63,146 nt of DNA from JBBDWZ01 sp050732575 (GCA_050732575.1 JBOHRF010000004.1:1-63146), one strand, 5' to 3'; counted from the first letter of the stretch, positions 7,833 to 17,912 are shown. The notes: generated from the letters alone by a model not told the origin. A program made the numbers and translations.

Positions 7833-8960
7833 TTACCACCCGTCAAACAATCCCCCATCAAACCAGTCCCAAAGCACGTACATGACGAATTGCGTGGATC
7901 GTGTGGTCTGGTTCAGCGGGATGCGCGCACCCACGTTCAGCAGTACATGCTGGCGGGTGTTCAGCGAGACTTGCATTTGCGGCACTATGTCCCACGCTAC
8001 TGATGCGCCGCTCTCCAGTTCTCTTCCCGCCAGCAATTCAAACATGGGCGTCCACGTGCGGCCCCATTGGCCCTGCGTCCAGGTCTTGCCCAGAGCAAAG
8101 CCCAGTGCTGCCTCGCGCTCGGCGCGCGCTTCATCGGTGGGGAATTCGGCTTTGGCGATGAACTGAACGAACGCATCACGCGGGAGCACGTTGCCATAGG
8201 CCAGGAACGGCTCCGCGATCCACGTACCTGATCCCAGACCGTATGATCGGCTGCCCGTTGGCGTGTGCAGCTCGGCACCAAGGCTCAGGATGGAACCGCG
8301 CGCCAGACTGTGATGCAGAACCTGCTTGACCGCGAGAACGATGTCACCCAAACCCGCGCGCCAATCACTGCCCACTTGCTCTTGCAGGCCGAATGGCAGC
8401 TTCAGCTCGAACTGTGTTCGCGGACCGAATCGCTTCTCGTAGATCAGCTCGTTCATCACACGGCCGGCGCCCTCCGCCGTGTAGCTCAGTGTGTTGACGG
8501 CTTCATCTTCCGGGTATGCCTTCTCGATGAAGAATGTGCGCGGCAAGTTCAGCTCACCGCGTGGCCAGCGCCGATCCGGACACATGGTCCGCACGTAATC
8601 CAGGATGCGCTGGATTTCCTCTGCGCTCAGCGATTCACCAAAGGCCGGCATGGTCTGATCGAACGCGCGCACCGGCCCGCCCTGATGAATCACCGCCATC
8701 CAATCGGCATCTGGCTCGCGCGATGCAAAACTGCAGTCCGTCAGATCCGGCGTCGGCACGTTCAGTTTGCGGCCCGCAGGTGGTCCCGTACCATCAACAC
8801 CATGACACGCAGCACACGCCGCTTTATAAAGCGCCTCGCCTGAGGATCTGTCTGGCCCCGCCTGCTGCGCCTGCACCCCTGCATGCCCGGCCGGTTCTAA
8901 CACGAGCAGCGTGAAAAACGCCCAGACCCAACCTCGACTCGGCCCGCACTGCGCTCTCAT
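7833..8960 (-). CDS. Cytochrome c fused to a C-terminal barrel-like domain
   Basis: 375 aa from the ATG at 8960 (GGGGG upstream; an in-frame start 21 nt earlier is possible). A signal peptide precedes a class I cytochrome c domain: heme motif CAACH (C49, C52, H53) and likely axial Met in QTMPAFG (about residue 104). From about residue 145 the protein turns into a series of amphipathic strands with phrases such as GLGDIVLAVKQVL and ARIPLN, like the alpha-less outer-membrane barrel proteins annotated as putative transporters. It is probably periplasmic or outer-membrane located and may carry electrons across or to the outer membrane. A neighbour is the cupredoxin-like gene. The fusion is unusual; the barrel call is from pattern only. 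Confidence 0.75.
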   Translation of the reverse strand: MRAQCGPSRGWVWAFFTLLVLEPAGHAGVQAQQAGPDRSSGEALYKAACAACHGVDGTGPPAGRKLNVPTPDLTDCSFASREPDADWMAVIHQGGPVRAFDQTMPAFGESLSAEEIQRILDYVRTMCPDRRWPRGELNLPRTFFIEKAYPEDEAVNTLSYTAEGAGRVMNELIYEKRFGPRTQFELKLPFGLQEQVGSDWRAGLGDIVLAVKQVLHHSLARGSILSLGAELHTPTGSRSYGLGSGTWIAEPFLAYGNVLPRDAFVQFIAKAEFPTDEARAEREAALGFALGKTWTQGQWGRTWTPMFELLAGRELESGASVAWDIVPQMQVSLNTRQHVLLNVGARIPLNQTTRSTQFVMYVLWDWFDGGLFDGW

Positions 8961-9289
8961 TTGATGCCCCCGCTCACGCACGTATGCGTGTGTTCTTCAG
9001 AAACTCCTGCCGATTATCCGGAATAATTATTAGTTGCGGAAAGGAACGCCAGTACCCTCCCCCGCGATTCGTGAGATCGGAACGCAGCACCTCGACGGGG
9101 GCGTCGGCCCAGCCGTTGATACGTTTCGGTCCGGGGAGACCTCATCACTGGAATAGGGAGAGACGGCCGGGATTAGGGAGATCCAAAAAAAAGTTTAACA
9201 GATCTCCCCTTATCGCCTTTTCATGTCCCCTCATCCCCATTCTGAACGTGTGGCGGACGAAGGAAATGGGACCAGCCAAAGGCGCGCCG
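8961..9289. other. Intergenic region with AT-rich island and inverted repeat
   Basis: No gene. Near 9015-9035 an AT-rich island (ATTATCCGGAATAATTATTAG) lies upstream of the minus-strand cytochrome gene and may hold its promoter. GGGAGATC (9176-9183) and GATCTCCC (9201-9208) form an 8-bp perfect stem with an A-rich 17-nt loop, between mopB and the cytochrome gene. Sequence from about 9253 to the mopB stop is also found near 29367-29409, beside the mopB relic. Confidence 0.45.
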
Positions 9290-12115
9290 TTAAAGACGAT
9301 ACGCTTCTCGCGCGGGCTTCAACGGGCGCATCAGCCAGTAGGGGCGCCTGGTGCCGTCAGGCGAGACCTCTTTTGCTGATCGAGTCAGCGCCAGCCATTT
9401 CTGGAAGATCTCGTGGGCCTTCTTGGTATCGACGCTGATGTCACCATAACGGTCGCCAAACTCGGCGCGTTTGATGCGCACCGCCTGGTGCCAGCAGTGC
9501 ATGCCGGAGATGGGGTCGGGCTGCACCGGGAAGGTGATGTTCTGGTGCACGCCCACATCGCTCCACCAGATACGCAGTGTATCGGGATCAACGGATGGGT
9601 AGGGCTGCACTCCACTCTTTCTGCGCATCTTCCAGCGTTCGCCTTTGTGTTCGAGTGACACCGTGGCCATGACCTGGCGCTGGCCGTTCTCACCCGTGCG
9701 CCACCGGCCCATGTGGTGGCTGCATGCCACTATGCCGGGGCGGATGCCCTCGGTCACCCAGGCCTTGACCACGAAATAGCCGATCTGTGTTTCCACGCGT
9801 ACCAGGTCGCCTGTCCTGATGCGCAGCTTCTCGGCGTCATCCGTGTGCATCCAGAGCGGGTTGGTATGGGCAATCTCATCCAGCCATTTGGCGTTGCCGC
9901 TGCGTGTGTGGATCTGCACGGGCAAACGGAAGGTCGAAATGAGAGGCACCTGGTCGGGCTCCAGGTTGTCCCGATGCACGTGGCTTTTGATGTAACCAGG
10001 CAACGCGTATTCCGGCCATCCCCATTCCACCAGGGTCCGGGAATAGAACTCGAGTTTTCCGCTGGGCGTCGGGAATCCACGCACAACTTTGTTGTCCAGC
10101 AGAACACCTACGGGACGGCGTCCTTCCGCATCGCTGTCAGGCGTCGGCTGTGGTACGATGTTGAGCGGCGCTGACCGCGGTGCCCTGGTGTACGCGCGTC
10201 CAAACCGATCCGCCGTGACGTCATCCAATTCGCCTGGCGGCACCTCCTGCTCGTAGAGTCTGCCGACTCGCTTCTCGATTTCGAACACACCCGTACGCCG
10301 CATGTATTCGAGCGGTGTCAGGCCTTCCTGGTTCGCCTTCTCCGGCAATCCCGGCACCGAGTTCTCGAAGATGTAGCCGTAGTATTCATCGAGCGTGAGT
10401 TTGGCACCGGGCTCCTTCTGCGACTCGAAATATTTGCGAATGCCCAGGCTGCCATCGGGATCGATCCTCCAGGACAACTCGATCCAGAACTCGTTCTCCT
10501 CCCACACCTCGCCTGGATTCGATTGGCGCGTGTCCGTCACGGATTGATTCAGCCGCTCGCGCGCCACCCGCAACACGGGCTGACGAAAGCCGATCCAGCG
10601 GCCATCATACTGCTCGTACGAGTGCAGATCGTGGCGCTCGGAGCCAACGCCCATGGGCAACACGTAGTCTGCGTAGAATGCCGTTTCGCTCCAGGTCGGT
10701 GTCAGCGCCACGTGCAGCCCAATCTTGCTCTCATCCGTGAGCGCTTCGATCCAGGTGAACCCGTCCGGATTCGTCCATACCGGATTGTACACGCGCGAGA
10801 AGTACACTTCGATGTGGCCGCGGTCGTCCTTCAACAGATGCGGCAGCAAGAATGACAGCTCGAACATTGTGAATGGGTATTCCACTGGCCAGGTCAGCTC
10901 GTTCCACTTCTCCGGATGAGGTGGTACGTACATGGGACGCGGCACGTACTTGTTCCACGCGTTGGGATAAGTGCCGCCCTCCGTAGCAATCGCACCCGTG
11001 AGAGCATTGAGCAGAAACAGACAGCGCGCCACTTGCCAGCCGCCCAGGTTGCCCGATGCCGCACTGCGCCAGTTGTGCGTGGAAAGGCGCGTTCCTGCGC
11101 TCGCCACCAATTCCGCAATCTCACGCAGCGTCCTGGCATCCACTCCGGATTCGCTGGCGGCAAACTCGAACGTGAATTCACTGTACAGGTGTCGCAGTAC
11201 GCGCTCGAACTCCTCGAATACTTCCGGGATCTGCGCATGCTCGCGCGCCATGTATTCTTGCCAGTTCCACCAGCGCCGCACGTAATCAGCATCGTAGCGC
11301 CGGGTCTGGATCAGGTGGTTTGCAATGGCGAGCAGGATGGCCGCTTCCGAGCCCGGATAGGGCGCCACCCAGTGGTCGGCATGTGTGGCCGTATTCGAGA
11401 GCCTCGTATCGAACACAATCAGCTTGGCGCCATTCTTCTTGCCTTCTATGACGCGCTGCGCGTGGGGATTGAAGTAGTGGCCTGACTCCAGGTGGGCCGA
11501 GATCAGCAGGATGACTTTCGCGTTCGCGTGGTCCGGGCTCGGTCGATCCAGCCCCATCCAGAAGTGATAACCGGCGCGCGCGCCACTCGAGCAGATGTTG
11601 GTGTGCGAGTTGTGGCCGTCGCTGCCCCAGGCCGCCAACACGCGCTCCGTGTATCCATCTTCACCCGGCCGGCCCACGTGGTACATCACCTCATTGCGCC
11701 GATCTTCCTGTAGGGCCGTGCGAATGCGCTGCGCAATGTCGTTCAGCGCTTCATCCCAGGAGACCGGGTCCCATTGTCCTGCGCCGCGTTTACCGGAACG
11801 CTTCAGGGGCAAAAGAATGCGGTCGGGGTCGTTGACCTGGTTGATGGTAGCCGGACCCTTGGCACAGTTGCGCCCGCGCGAGCCCGGATGCTCCGGATTG
11901 CCCTCGAACTTGCGCACCTCGAGCGTGTTGCGATCCACATAGGCCAGCAGACCACACGCGGACTCGCAGTTGAAACACGTGGTTGGTACCAGCGTGTATC
12001 GTTTCTCAACCCGCTCCGGCCAGGCCGTGCTCTCCAATTCCGACCAATCCATCCAGCGATCTTTGGGTGGGTAGGCACGAAGATGTATCCCCGAAGGGCC
12101 CGGGTACTCGCTCAT
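9290..12115 (-). CDS. Molybdopterin (Mo/W-bisPGD) oxidoreductase catalytic subunit, DMSO reductase superfamily
   Basis: 941 aa. An N-terminal [4Fe-4S] site is intact: C47-x2-C50-x3-C54-x29-C84 (CFNCESACG and RNCAKG). The likely Mo/W ligand is C176 in TNICSSGAR, as in polysulfide/thiosulfate reductase-type enzymes. The C-terminal domain has the usual molybdopterin-dinucleotide binding fold (LISTFRLPVQIHTRSGN, then TGDLVRVETQIGYF). No Tat leader is visible, so it may stay cytoplasmic or be exported with a partner. Its expected partner, an electron-transfer FeS protein fused to an NrfD membrane anchor, is not adjacent but lies at 30345-31874, next to a decayed copy of this very gene (29410-29716). 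Substrate unknown (sulfur compounds are one option). Confidence 0.9.
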   Translation of the reverse strand: MSEYPGPSGIHLRAYPPKDRWMDWSELESTAWPERVEKRYTLVPTTCFNCESACGLLAYVDRNTLEVRKFEGNPEHPGSRGRNCAKGPATINQVNDPDRILLPLKRSGKRGAGQWDPVSWDEALNDIAQRIRTALQEDRRNEVMYHVGRPGEDGYTERVLAAWGSDGHNSHTNICSSGARAGYHFWMGLDRPSPDHANAKVILLISAHLESGHYFNPHAQRVIEGKKNGAKLIVFDTRLSNTATHADHWVAPYPGSEAAILLAIANHLIQTRRYDADYVRRWWNWQEYMAREHAQIPEVFEEFERVLRHLYSEFTFEFAASESGVDARTLREIAELVASAGTRLSTHNWRSAASGNLGGWQVARCLFLLNALTGAIATEGGTYPNAWNKYVPRPMYVPPHPEKWNELTWPVEYPFTMFELSFLLPHLLKDDRGHIEVYFSRVYNPVWTNPDGFTWIEALTDESKIGLHVALTPTWSETAFYADYVLPMGVGSERHDLHSYEQYDGRWIGFRQPVLRVARERLNQSVTDTRQSNPGEVWEENEFWIELSWRIDPDGSLGIRKYFESQKEPGAKLTLDEYYGYIFENSVPGLPEKANQEGLTPLEYMRRTGVFEIEKRVGRLYEQEVPPGELDDVTADRFGRAYTRAPRSAPLNIVPQPTPDSDAEGRRPVGVLLDNKVVRGFPTPSGKLEFYSRTLVEWGWPEYALPGYIKSHVHRDNLEPDQVPLISTFRLPVQIHTRSGNAKWLDEIAHTNPLWMHTDDAEKLRIRTGDLVRVETQIGYFVVKAWVTEGIRPGIVACSHHMGRWRTGENGQRQVMATVSLEHKGERWKMRRKSGVQPYPSVDPDTLRIWWSDVGVHQNITFPVQPDPISGMHCWHQAVRIKRAEFGDRYGDISVDTKKAHEIFQKWLALTRSAKEVSPDGTRRPYWLMRPLKPAREAYRL

Positions 12116-12358
12116 TTACACGCTTTCGCTTTCAATCGCTCTCCAACGGCCGAAACGATGCATTATCAGCAGGGAAGCGTAGTTGTCGGCCCGAAGCGTC
12201 GTCAAATCCGACTCGCTTGTGTCCTCACAGACGGCTGGCGTCGGACGGCCCTGGAGCGCCCACACCCTGTAGGTGATACCGCGGAACCAGCCTGCCTGGA
12301 TTCGTGCAGACCCTCTTCGTGCAGACCCTCGCCGGAGCCCGTGGACGCGACCGATCGT

Positions 12359-12808
12359 TCACCGCCTGACAAATTTGAAAGCAGCGATCTCATCGCCAGG
12401 CTTCGGGTCGTAGTGTTCGATCATGAATCTGCCGCCACCGCTGAATTCGAGCCTGCCGCTGTCATTCAATAGCGCAAGCGGTAACCCGGGAGGGCATCTG
12501 CTGCCCGCGCGAATCGCTCGTCTGGAAAACCTGTTATTGCCGGCTACCGAGTACGAGAATGTGATAGCACAACCGCCTCCATACTCATCAGTGAGCACCC
12601 ACTCGGTTTCTGTGATACTCTGGACGAATCCGATGCCGGACAGATCGTCTTGATCCCAGACACCGCGATCATCGATGGCAAGGAAGTTTACCTGAATCCA
12701 ATTGCCGTTCCATTGTCCGGCGTTGCTTTCCAAGACGCTCTCCTCACAGCCCGCCAGGAGCAGCACCGCCGTGGTGACAACAGCAAGTGACTGGGAACGA
12801 GTCGACAT
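12359..12808 (-). CDS. Small lipoprotein of unknown function
   Basis: 149 aa with a clear lipoprotein leader (VLLLAGC, acylated Cys about residue 20). The mature part is hydrophilic with beta-strand character, three further Cys residues and a C-terminal FKFVRR. No family was recognised. It is followed downstream by about 240 nt without a gene, then the mopB start. Upstream lies the LRR protein gene on the same strand. Likely anchored in the inner leaflet of the outer membrane. Confidence 0.7.
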   Translation of the reverse strand: MSTRSQSLAVVTTAVLLLAGCEESVLESNAGQWNGNWIQVNFLAIDDRGVWDQDDLSGIGFVQSITETEWVLTDEYGGGCAITFSYSVAGNNRFSRRAIRAGSRCPPGLPLALLNDSGRLEFSGGGRFMIEHYDPKPGDEIAAFKFVRR

Positions 12809-12891
12809 GGCGCCCTCCGCGCACGAGAATGGTTAGTGACAGGTGCCCCTGATTTCGAAGCGGCCGCGCGATCCTCCGAGGCTGCTGGCGC

Positions 12892-14319
12892 TCACGGCAC
12901 GCAGTTACCTGACGAGCCCACGACGTTCGGGCCCAGTGCGGCCCTCAAAACAGCCAGTTCGGCGCAACGAATGCCCGTATTGCCCGATAGTTGAATCGCG
13001 CGTGCTTTCGTGAGCGTGACCAGGGCGGCAACCCCCGTGGTGATGTGATTGCGCGAGAGCCAGAGCTGCTGCAGCTCCGTGAGCGCAGCGAGCGGGCGCA
13101 CGTCTGTAATCAGGTTGTCGTCGAGGTATAGAGACTGGAGCGCCGTCAACGTTCCGAGTGCGGTTATGTTGCTGAGATTGGATTTTTGGATGCTCAACCA
13201 TTGCAAACGCGTCAAGCCTGCCAGCGGGCTCGCGTCATTCAGTGCTACTTCGATAAGCGATAGGGCCGACAAGGCAGGCAATGAATGGAGGACGCTGAGT
13301 GCTGACGCTGGAAACGGGTTCCGGCTGAGCGCCAGGCTACGCAAGTTGGCAAGCGCGCCCAGCGTCGACAGGTCGGTGATACGATTGGACGCCAATTCGA
13401 GGTCCCGCAGAGCGGTCAGCGTTCGAAGCGGACGGATGTCTGCAATTTGGTTTCCCCTGAGAACCAGGATATCGAGTTCTCTGAGCGAACCGAGCGGGCC
13501 GACGTCGATGATACCATTGTCGCCAAGCCCAAGCCATTTCACCCTGATGAGAGGGGCAAGCGGGCGCAGGTCGGCGATCCGATTCCGGTCCAGATACAGG
13601 TCTCGAAGGAATACCAGACCGCTCAGAGGCGAAATATCGACGATTTCATTCAGGCTCAGATCGAGTACAGACAGGTTGTTGAGACCACCGAGCGCGCGGA
13701 TGTCCGCAACCCGGTTGCCGCCAAGGTAGAGGTTGCGCAACTGATGTAATGATGAGAGAGGCTGCAGATCCCGGATATTATTGCGCATCGCCGACACGTT
13801 TGTGCTGCCCAGGTCGAGCACATTCAATCGTTTCAGTGCTTCAATGCCGGCCAGGCTGGCGATCTCGCGACCCGGGCAACGCAGTTGCTGGACCTGATTC
13901 GCATACGTCAAGCGGACTTCTGCCACGCACGCAGCGAGGTTGCCATCGGCGAATCCGATGCTCGCCAGCGGTGGGCCGAAGGACACCGATATGGACGTAC
14001 GTCCATCCACACCCTCCACACGCGCAATGACAGAAGCGCTGCCATTCCCTGCCGCGGTCACCATACCCGTGCCGTCGACCGTCAACACCGTCGAGTCGGT
14101 GGAATGCCAGGTGATGGAAACCGCTCGCACCACGTCGTGCCCTGAGCGATCAAAAAGTGTTGCCAGAACTCGCGCAGTTTCGCCGGGGCGAAAGAGTGAG
14201 TCTGTACCTGCCCTTAGCTCGATTCGCACCACGGGACCGCCCAGAGGGTCGAGGATGTTGCCGTCATTCGCAGCACACGCGAATGTGGAACCGATCAACA
14301 GCGCGGTCTTGATCGTCAT
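12892..14319 (-). CDS. Secreted Big2 + leucine-rich-repeat (internalin-like, SDS22-type) protein
   Basis: 475 aa with a short leader or lipobox-like segment (STFACA). Residues about 30-115 form a Big2-like Ig domain (ITWHSTDSTVLTVDGTGMV). Residues about 150-450 hold roughly a dozen 21-22-residue SDS22-type LRRs with the pattern L..L..L.L..N.I.DI.PL (for example LNNLSVLDLSLNEIVDI). A cap with Cys residues ends the protein (IRCAELAVLR...GNCVP). Such proteins are usually surface binding modules. An upstream bipartite motif (14393-14425) matches the one before other surface-protein genes here. Confidence 0.88.
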   Translation of the reverse strand: MTIKTALLIGSTFACAANDGNILDPLGGPVVRIELRAGTDSLFRPGETARVLATLFDRSGHDVVRAVSITWHSTDSTVLTVDGTGMVTAAGNGSASVIARVEGVDGRTSISVSFGPPLASIGFADGNLAACVAEVRLTYANQVQQLRCPGREIASLAGIEALKRLNVLDLGSTNVSAMRNNIRDLQPLSSLHQLRNLYLGGNRVADIRALGGLNNLSVLDLSLNEIVDISPLSGLVFLRDLYLDRNRIADLRPLAPLIRVKWLGLGDNGIIDVGPLGSLRELDILVLRGNQIADIRPLRTLTALRDLELASNRITDLSTLGALANLRSLALSRNPFPASALSVLHSLPALSALSLIEVALNDASPLAGLTRLQWLSIQKSNLSNITALGTLTALQSLYLDDNLITDVRPLAALTELQQLWLSRNHITTGVAALVTLTKARAIQLSGNTGIRCAELAVLRAALGPNVVGSSGNCVP

Positions 14320-14392
14320 CAGTCCGCCTCCACTCGTTACTGGAAATCAGCGTGCGTACTCGCTCCGTGCCTCGGTAGATCGGCCTCGTATC

Positions 14393-14425
14393 GGATGAGT
14401 GCCGAGCGTACATAAAGACCTTACA
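14393..14425 (-). promoter_or_regulatory. Bipartite motif TGTAAG-N15-CGGCACT before the LRR gene
   Basis: On the minus strand TGTAAG (14425-14420) is followed after 15 nt by CGGCACTCATCC. The same two boxes with 13-14 nt spacing occur at 15232, 17908, 43820 and 46661. The site lies about 75-105 nt before the LRR start at 14319. Candidate ECF-type promoter; no transcript data. Confidence 0.5.
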
Positions 14426-15373
14426 TCAGCATCCAGCCACCGCCTTGGCGACATCGCATCAATACACGGACAGGAAGATCACGTGGTACTTAGCCGGTCG
14501 TACGCGGCCGGGTGCGGGCGGCGAAGGGCGTTACGGCCGGTGCCGACACACGCAGCGCCTCAGCCGGCGCGAGCGGCAAGCACCGCTCCGGGCCGGATAT
14601 CCGGCAGGGGTTCGGCCGCTGCCGCGTTTCTTTCGCAAGTGGATTCTTAGGCAGTACGGCGCGTTCTCGTGCGCGGCGGGAATCTCGGCTGCGCAATTCG
14701 AACAGGTCATGGACCGGCACCTCGTTTTCCTGGAGTAGCGCGGCAGACGTCGCGTTTTCCAACGCGCCTCTCAATGCAAGAACCTTACAGTCGGGCTTGC
14801 CTGCATCGGTCGCATTCAGGTTCACTGACCCGTTTGGTCCATAGTTGGCAATGCGAATGTCTTAGACGCACGTGGGCGGTGAGAGAAGCTGAGCCGGCTG
14901 ACTACGTTCTCTTTTTGCTGGGGCGCGGTAGCCTGGCCTGTAGCGATTCCTCCGTGCGGGGAGTCGGCCTGAGTAGGCATTGAGGTCGCCTATTGACGAC
15001 GTGGTCCCGCGGGCCGCGTTGCAAGAAGGCAACCTCCCGGCATTCATGACAACGGTGAACCGAGCTGTGGACGGCGACCTCATGAGCGGCGCAACATTCG
15101 CACAGAACGCGTGATCTGCAGTTGATGTGTCGGGGTGGCGTGCCCGGTCGCGACTCGGTCGCCCATTGGAAGCGTTCCTCCAACGTAGATGCGCATCGGG
15201 CTGCATCACGCCGGCCGGGGCAATTCCGCGGTGTAAGGTCCGACCGTGTCCGGCACTCAGTAGTATGGGAGTCTGCCTCGCTCGTTTCTCGCGAGCGATA
15301 GCTCGGTTCGTCAATTGCCGGCCGGGCGCTGCACAGTGGTTCGCGCAGCCAACTGCGGTGGACCGGGATCAGG
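14426..15373. other. Long intergenic stretch, no convincing gene
   Basis: About 950 nt without a supported gene. Several frames are open on the minus strand, including a Cys-rich one around 14990-15130 (CECCAAHE ... CHECRE) that could be a relic of a zinc-ribbon protein, but it runs on through the antisense of the next gene and has no clear start. The plus strand carries a bipartite motif at 15232-15257. Confidence 0.35.
15232..15257 (+). promoter_or_regulatory. Bipartite motif TGTAAG-N13-CGGCACT before a lipoprotein gene
   Basis: TGTAAG at 15232-15237 and CGGCACT at 15251-15257. It lies about 125 nt before the Big2/PPC lipoprotein start. Same boxes as at 14425(-), 17908, 43820 and 46661; the spacer is one or two bases shorter. 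Confidence 0.45.
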
Positions 15374-15382
15374 ATGAAGCTT

Positions 15383-17305
15383 ATGAACGTCGTCCGGTAT
15401 GGCATCCCGTTGCTCACTGTCGCCTGCCTTGCCTGCAGCGACCCCGCAGCGCTCCGATCGGGATCGAACGCATGGCTCAGGCTGGACCTGGCCACCTCCG
15501 CGCAGGGCACCGCCTCCGCCGTCGGGATCAACGTGGCCTACCGTGTGATCTCCGGCGGCACTCGACCCTTGTTTGCGACGCGGGTCAACATCGAAACCGG
15601 ATCGCGGACATTGTCGGTTGCAATCGACGTCGGTGGGTGTTTGAACGACCCCAACCATCTGGGTGCACCGGGCGAGTGCGTTGTTGACCTCGAGCTGACG
15701 CTGCTCGACCCTGCCGGTGTCATGCTCGACCGTAAGAAGGTGGGTCCAGTTACGCTGAGTATCGGCTCGGAGTCCAGGGCGCCACCGGTAACGCTCTCCA
15801 CCACCGCTGCCTCGACGCTCTTTGAGGATGATTTCGAAGAGTCGAACTGCCTTGCCAAATGGACCGTGGGCGGGCGCCGCGTGGCGGGAACAAACCTGGC
15901 TAACTGCGTGACACGGCAGGGAAGCAGCGTCGGACACCTCTACAAGACTTCGTTCACGGAAGTCTTCATCAGTCCCGCCATCGGACCGTTCGCAATATCC
16001 GATCAGCCCACGTTCACATTCGACATGGAAGTGTGGGTCTTTTCTGCCTCGCCCCCCGGTCCAACGTACTATGCGAGTGCAGGTGTGTATTTCTCTTTCT
16101 ACAACGCGCAGGGCGTCCAACTGGGCTTTGTGGAGTATATCGCGGCGACCACACCGTACCGGGCTAATGAATCCGCCCGTGATCCTGTTTGGGGTCACGT
16201 CACCGTGCCTGCGAACGCCATGCGATCTTATTCGCTGTCCACGGCAGAACTTCTCTCGCAACTCCAGATCGACCAGAGCGCCATATCGACCGTGGAGATG
16301 CGCTACACTGCGTATACATCTGCCTATATACCTGATATGCGTGCAGAACTCTGGATCGATAATGTCGCAGTCCGCCGCGGCAGCACGGGTACAGCGATTC
16401 CCGTGTCAAGCGTGACCGTGACGCCGGCGGTGCCTGCCGTTGCAGTGGGAGGGACCGTGCAGCTGACGGCGACCGCACGCGATGCGAACAACAACATCCT
16501 GCTAGGCCGAACGTTTACCTGGGCGAGCAGCAATCCGGCATTCGCCAGCGTGAGTAACGCGGGATTGGTAATGGCGCACGCGGGCGGGACGGCGGCAATC
16601 ACCGCGACGAAGGAAGGAGCGGGTCGGCAACTGTGACCGTGACCGGGCCGCCTCCACCTCCCCCATCGGGACCTGCGCTGTCTTGTCGGCGCCTGGCCGT
16701 GGACTCAATCGTGTTAGCCGGCGAGGTCGATCCATACACCTTCGCCGGACAGGCTGGCCAGACCATTTTGCTCACGCTGGGAGAGACGGCAGGTTTCTTT
16801 GGCAGTGTCGCGTCGGCTCGCGTAACGCTCCTCGCGCCATCGGGGGCGCAGGTGGCGACGTTCACCTCGAATGGGCAACAACGCTTGACCCTTCAGCAAA
16901 CCGGTAACTACCGCATCACGGTGAACGCCTCGAATCTGGTCGCGACGGTGGTTACAATCTTGGTTTGGAATGCATCAACGCCCCCGTTGCTCCAGATGCC
17001 AGTTTGAGCAAGGGAAGTCTTGTCTCAGTCAATGTATCAGTCCCGGCGCAGGTGGATGTGTACGACTTTGTTGGGCAGGCGGGGCAATCGATCCTGTGAC
17101 GCTGGCCGAGACGGCAGGTTTCTTTGGCAGCGTGGCGCCGGCTCGCGTAACCCTCCTCGCACCATCGGGAGCGCAGGTCGCGACGTTCACCTCAAACGAG
17201 CAGCAGCAGGTCACGTTGCAGGAGAGTGGTACCTACACGATCTACGTCAACGCGGACGATCTGAGCAGCCTGGGCTCCGTCAACCTTGGCCTCACGTGTC
17301 AGTGA
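15383..17305 (+). pseudogene. Big2/PPC-type lipoprotein gene broken by three frameshifts
   Basis: A lipoprotein leader (LLTVACLAC) starts at 15383 (AGGA upstream; 15374 is an alternative). The next about 130 residues are homologous to the start of the lipoprotein at 22841-24574 (shared phrases RPLFA, CLND, GPV/GPL). A galactose-binding-like stretch (about 150-330) and a Big2 domain follow. The frame then breaks near 16620, 16950 and 17096; in each case adding one base restores the reading into repeated PPC-like domains with AETAGFFGSV and LLAPSGAQVATFTSN. All three breaks go the same way (one base missing). The last frame ends at 17305. It is either a decayed gene or one hit by systematic sequencing deletions. 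Confidence 0.7.
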
Positions 17306-17354
17306 TGAGTCTGCTCGTTGCTTGGCGTATCAACGTGAGTCAGCAAAGGATTAC

Positions 17355-17912
17355 ATGACAGCAGTGACTCCGCCACACGGGGACGAGCCCGATCTTGCGG
17401 CTTTGGTCGCGGGTGCGCGGGGTGGAGACGCGGCTGCGCTGGATCAGCTCTGTCGTCGCTGTTACGACGATGTGCTGTGGCACTTCACAGCCTGGTTGCC
17501 GGCGCAGGCGGAGGACCTGACGCAGAAGTTGTTTGCCGGGCTCGCGCGCAAGCTGGACGGCTACGAAGAGTCCGGACGCTTCCGCGCCTGGCTGCGCGGC
17601 GTTGCCTACAACATGTACCGCACGCAGCGCCGATCGGAGCACCGGCGCCTGGAGGAAACACTGCGCACAGCCTTCGATGTCGAGGAATCCGAATCGAGCA
17701 CGATGTTCAGCACGGCGAAGAAACGGCTGCGAGAACTTGCCCACAAATTGCCGCCCGCGTTGCGCGCCGTTTGGGAACTTCACATTCAGGGATTCAGTCA
17801 CGAAGAGATCGCCGAGAAGCTCGGGATCGGGGTCGGCGCTGTATACACCCGCCTGCACCGTGCCCGATCCCTGCTCATCAGTTGGATGAGCACGAGCGCA
17901 CCACCGATGTAA
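17355..17912 (+). CDS. ECF-type RNA polymerase sigma factor
   Basis: 185 aa from the ATG at 17355. Sigma-70 region 2 lies at about residues 15-85 (GDAAALDQLCRRCYDDVLWHF, then FRAWLRGVAYNMYRTQRR), and region 4 at about 120-178 (LPPALRAVWELHIQG, then the helix-turn-helix HEEIAEKLGIGVGAVYTRLHRAR). No region 3, so ECF class. No anti-sigma gene with transmembrane segment is adjacent; instead a Hanks-type kinase gene lies convergent to it and lipoprotein genes precede it. Its stop codon lies inside a copy of the bipartite motif. It is the natural candidate for recognising that motif, but this is inference. Confidence 0.9.
   Translation: MTAVTPPHGDEPDLAALVAGARGGDAAALDQLCRRCYDDVLWHFTAWLPAQAEDLTQKLFAGLARKLDGYEESGRFRAWLRGVAYNMYRTQRRSEHRRLEETLRTAFDVEESESSTMFSTAKKRLRELAHKLPPALRAVWELHIQGFSHEEIAEKLGIGVGAVYTRLHRARSLLISWMSTSAPPM

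Noticed and set aside
9713..12472. Several 100-230-aa plus-strand frames across the molybdopterin oxidoreductase
   Set aside because: Antisense to a gene with a complete FeS and Mo-ligand pattern.
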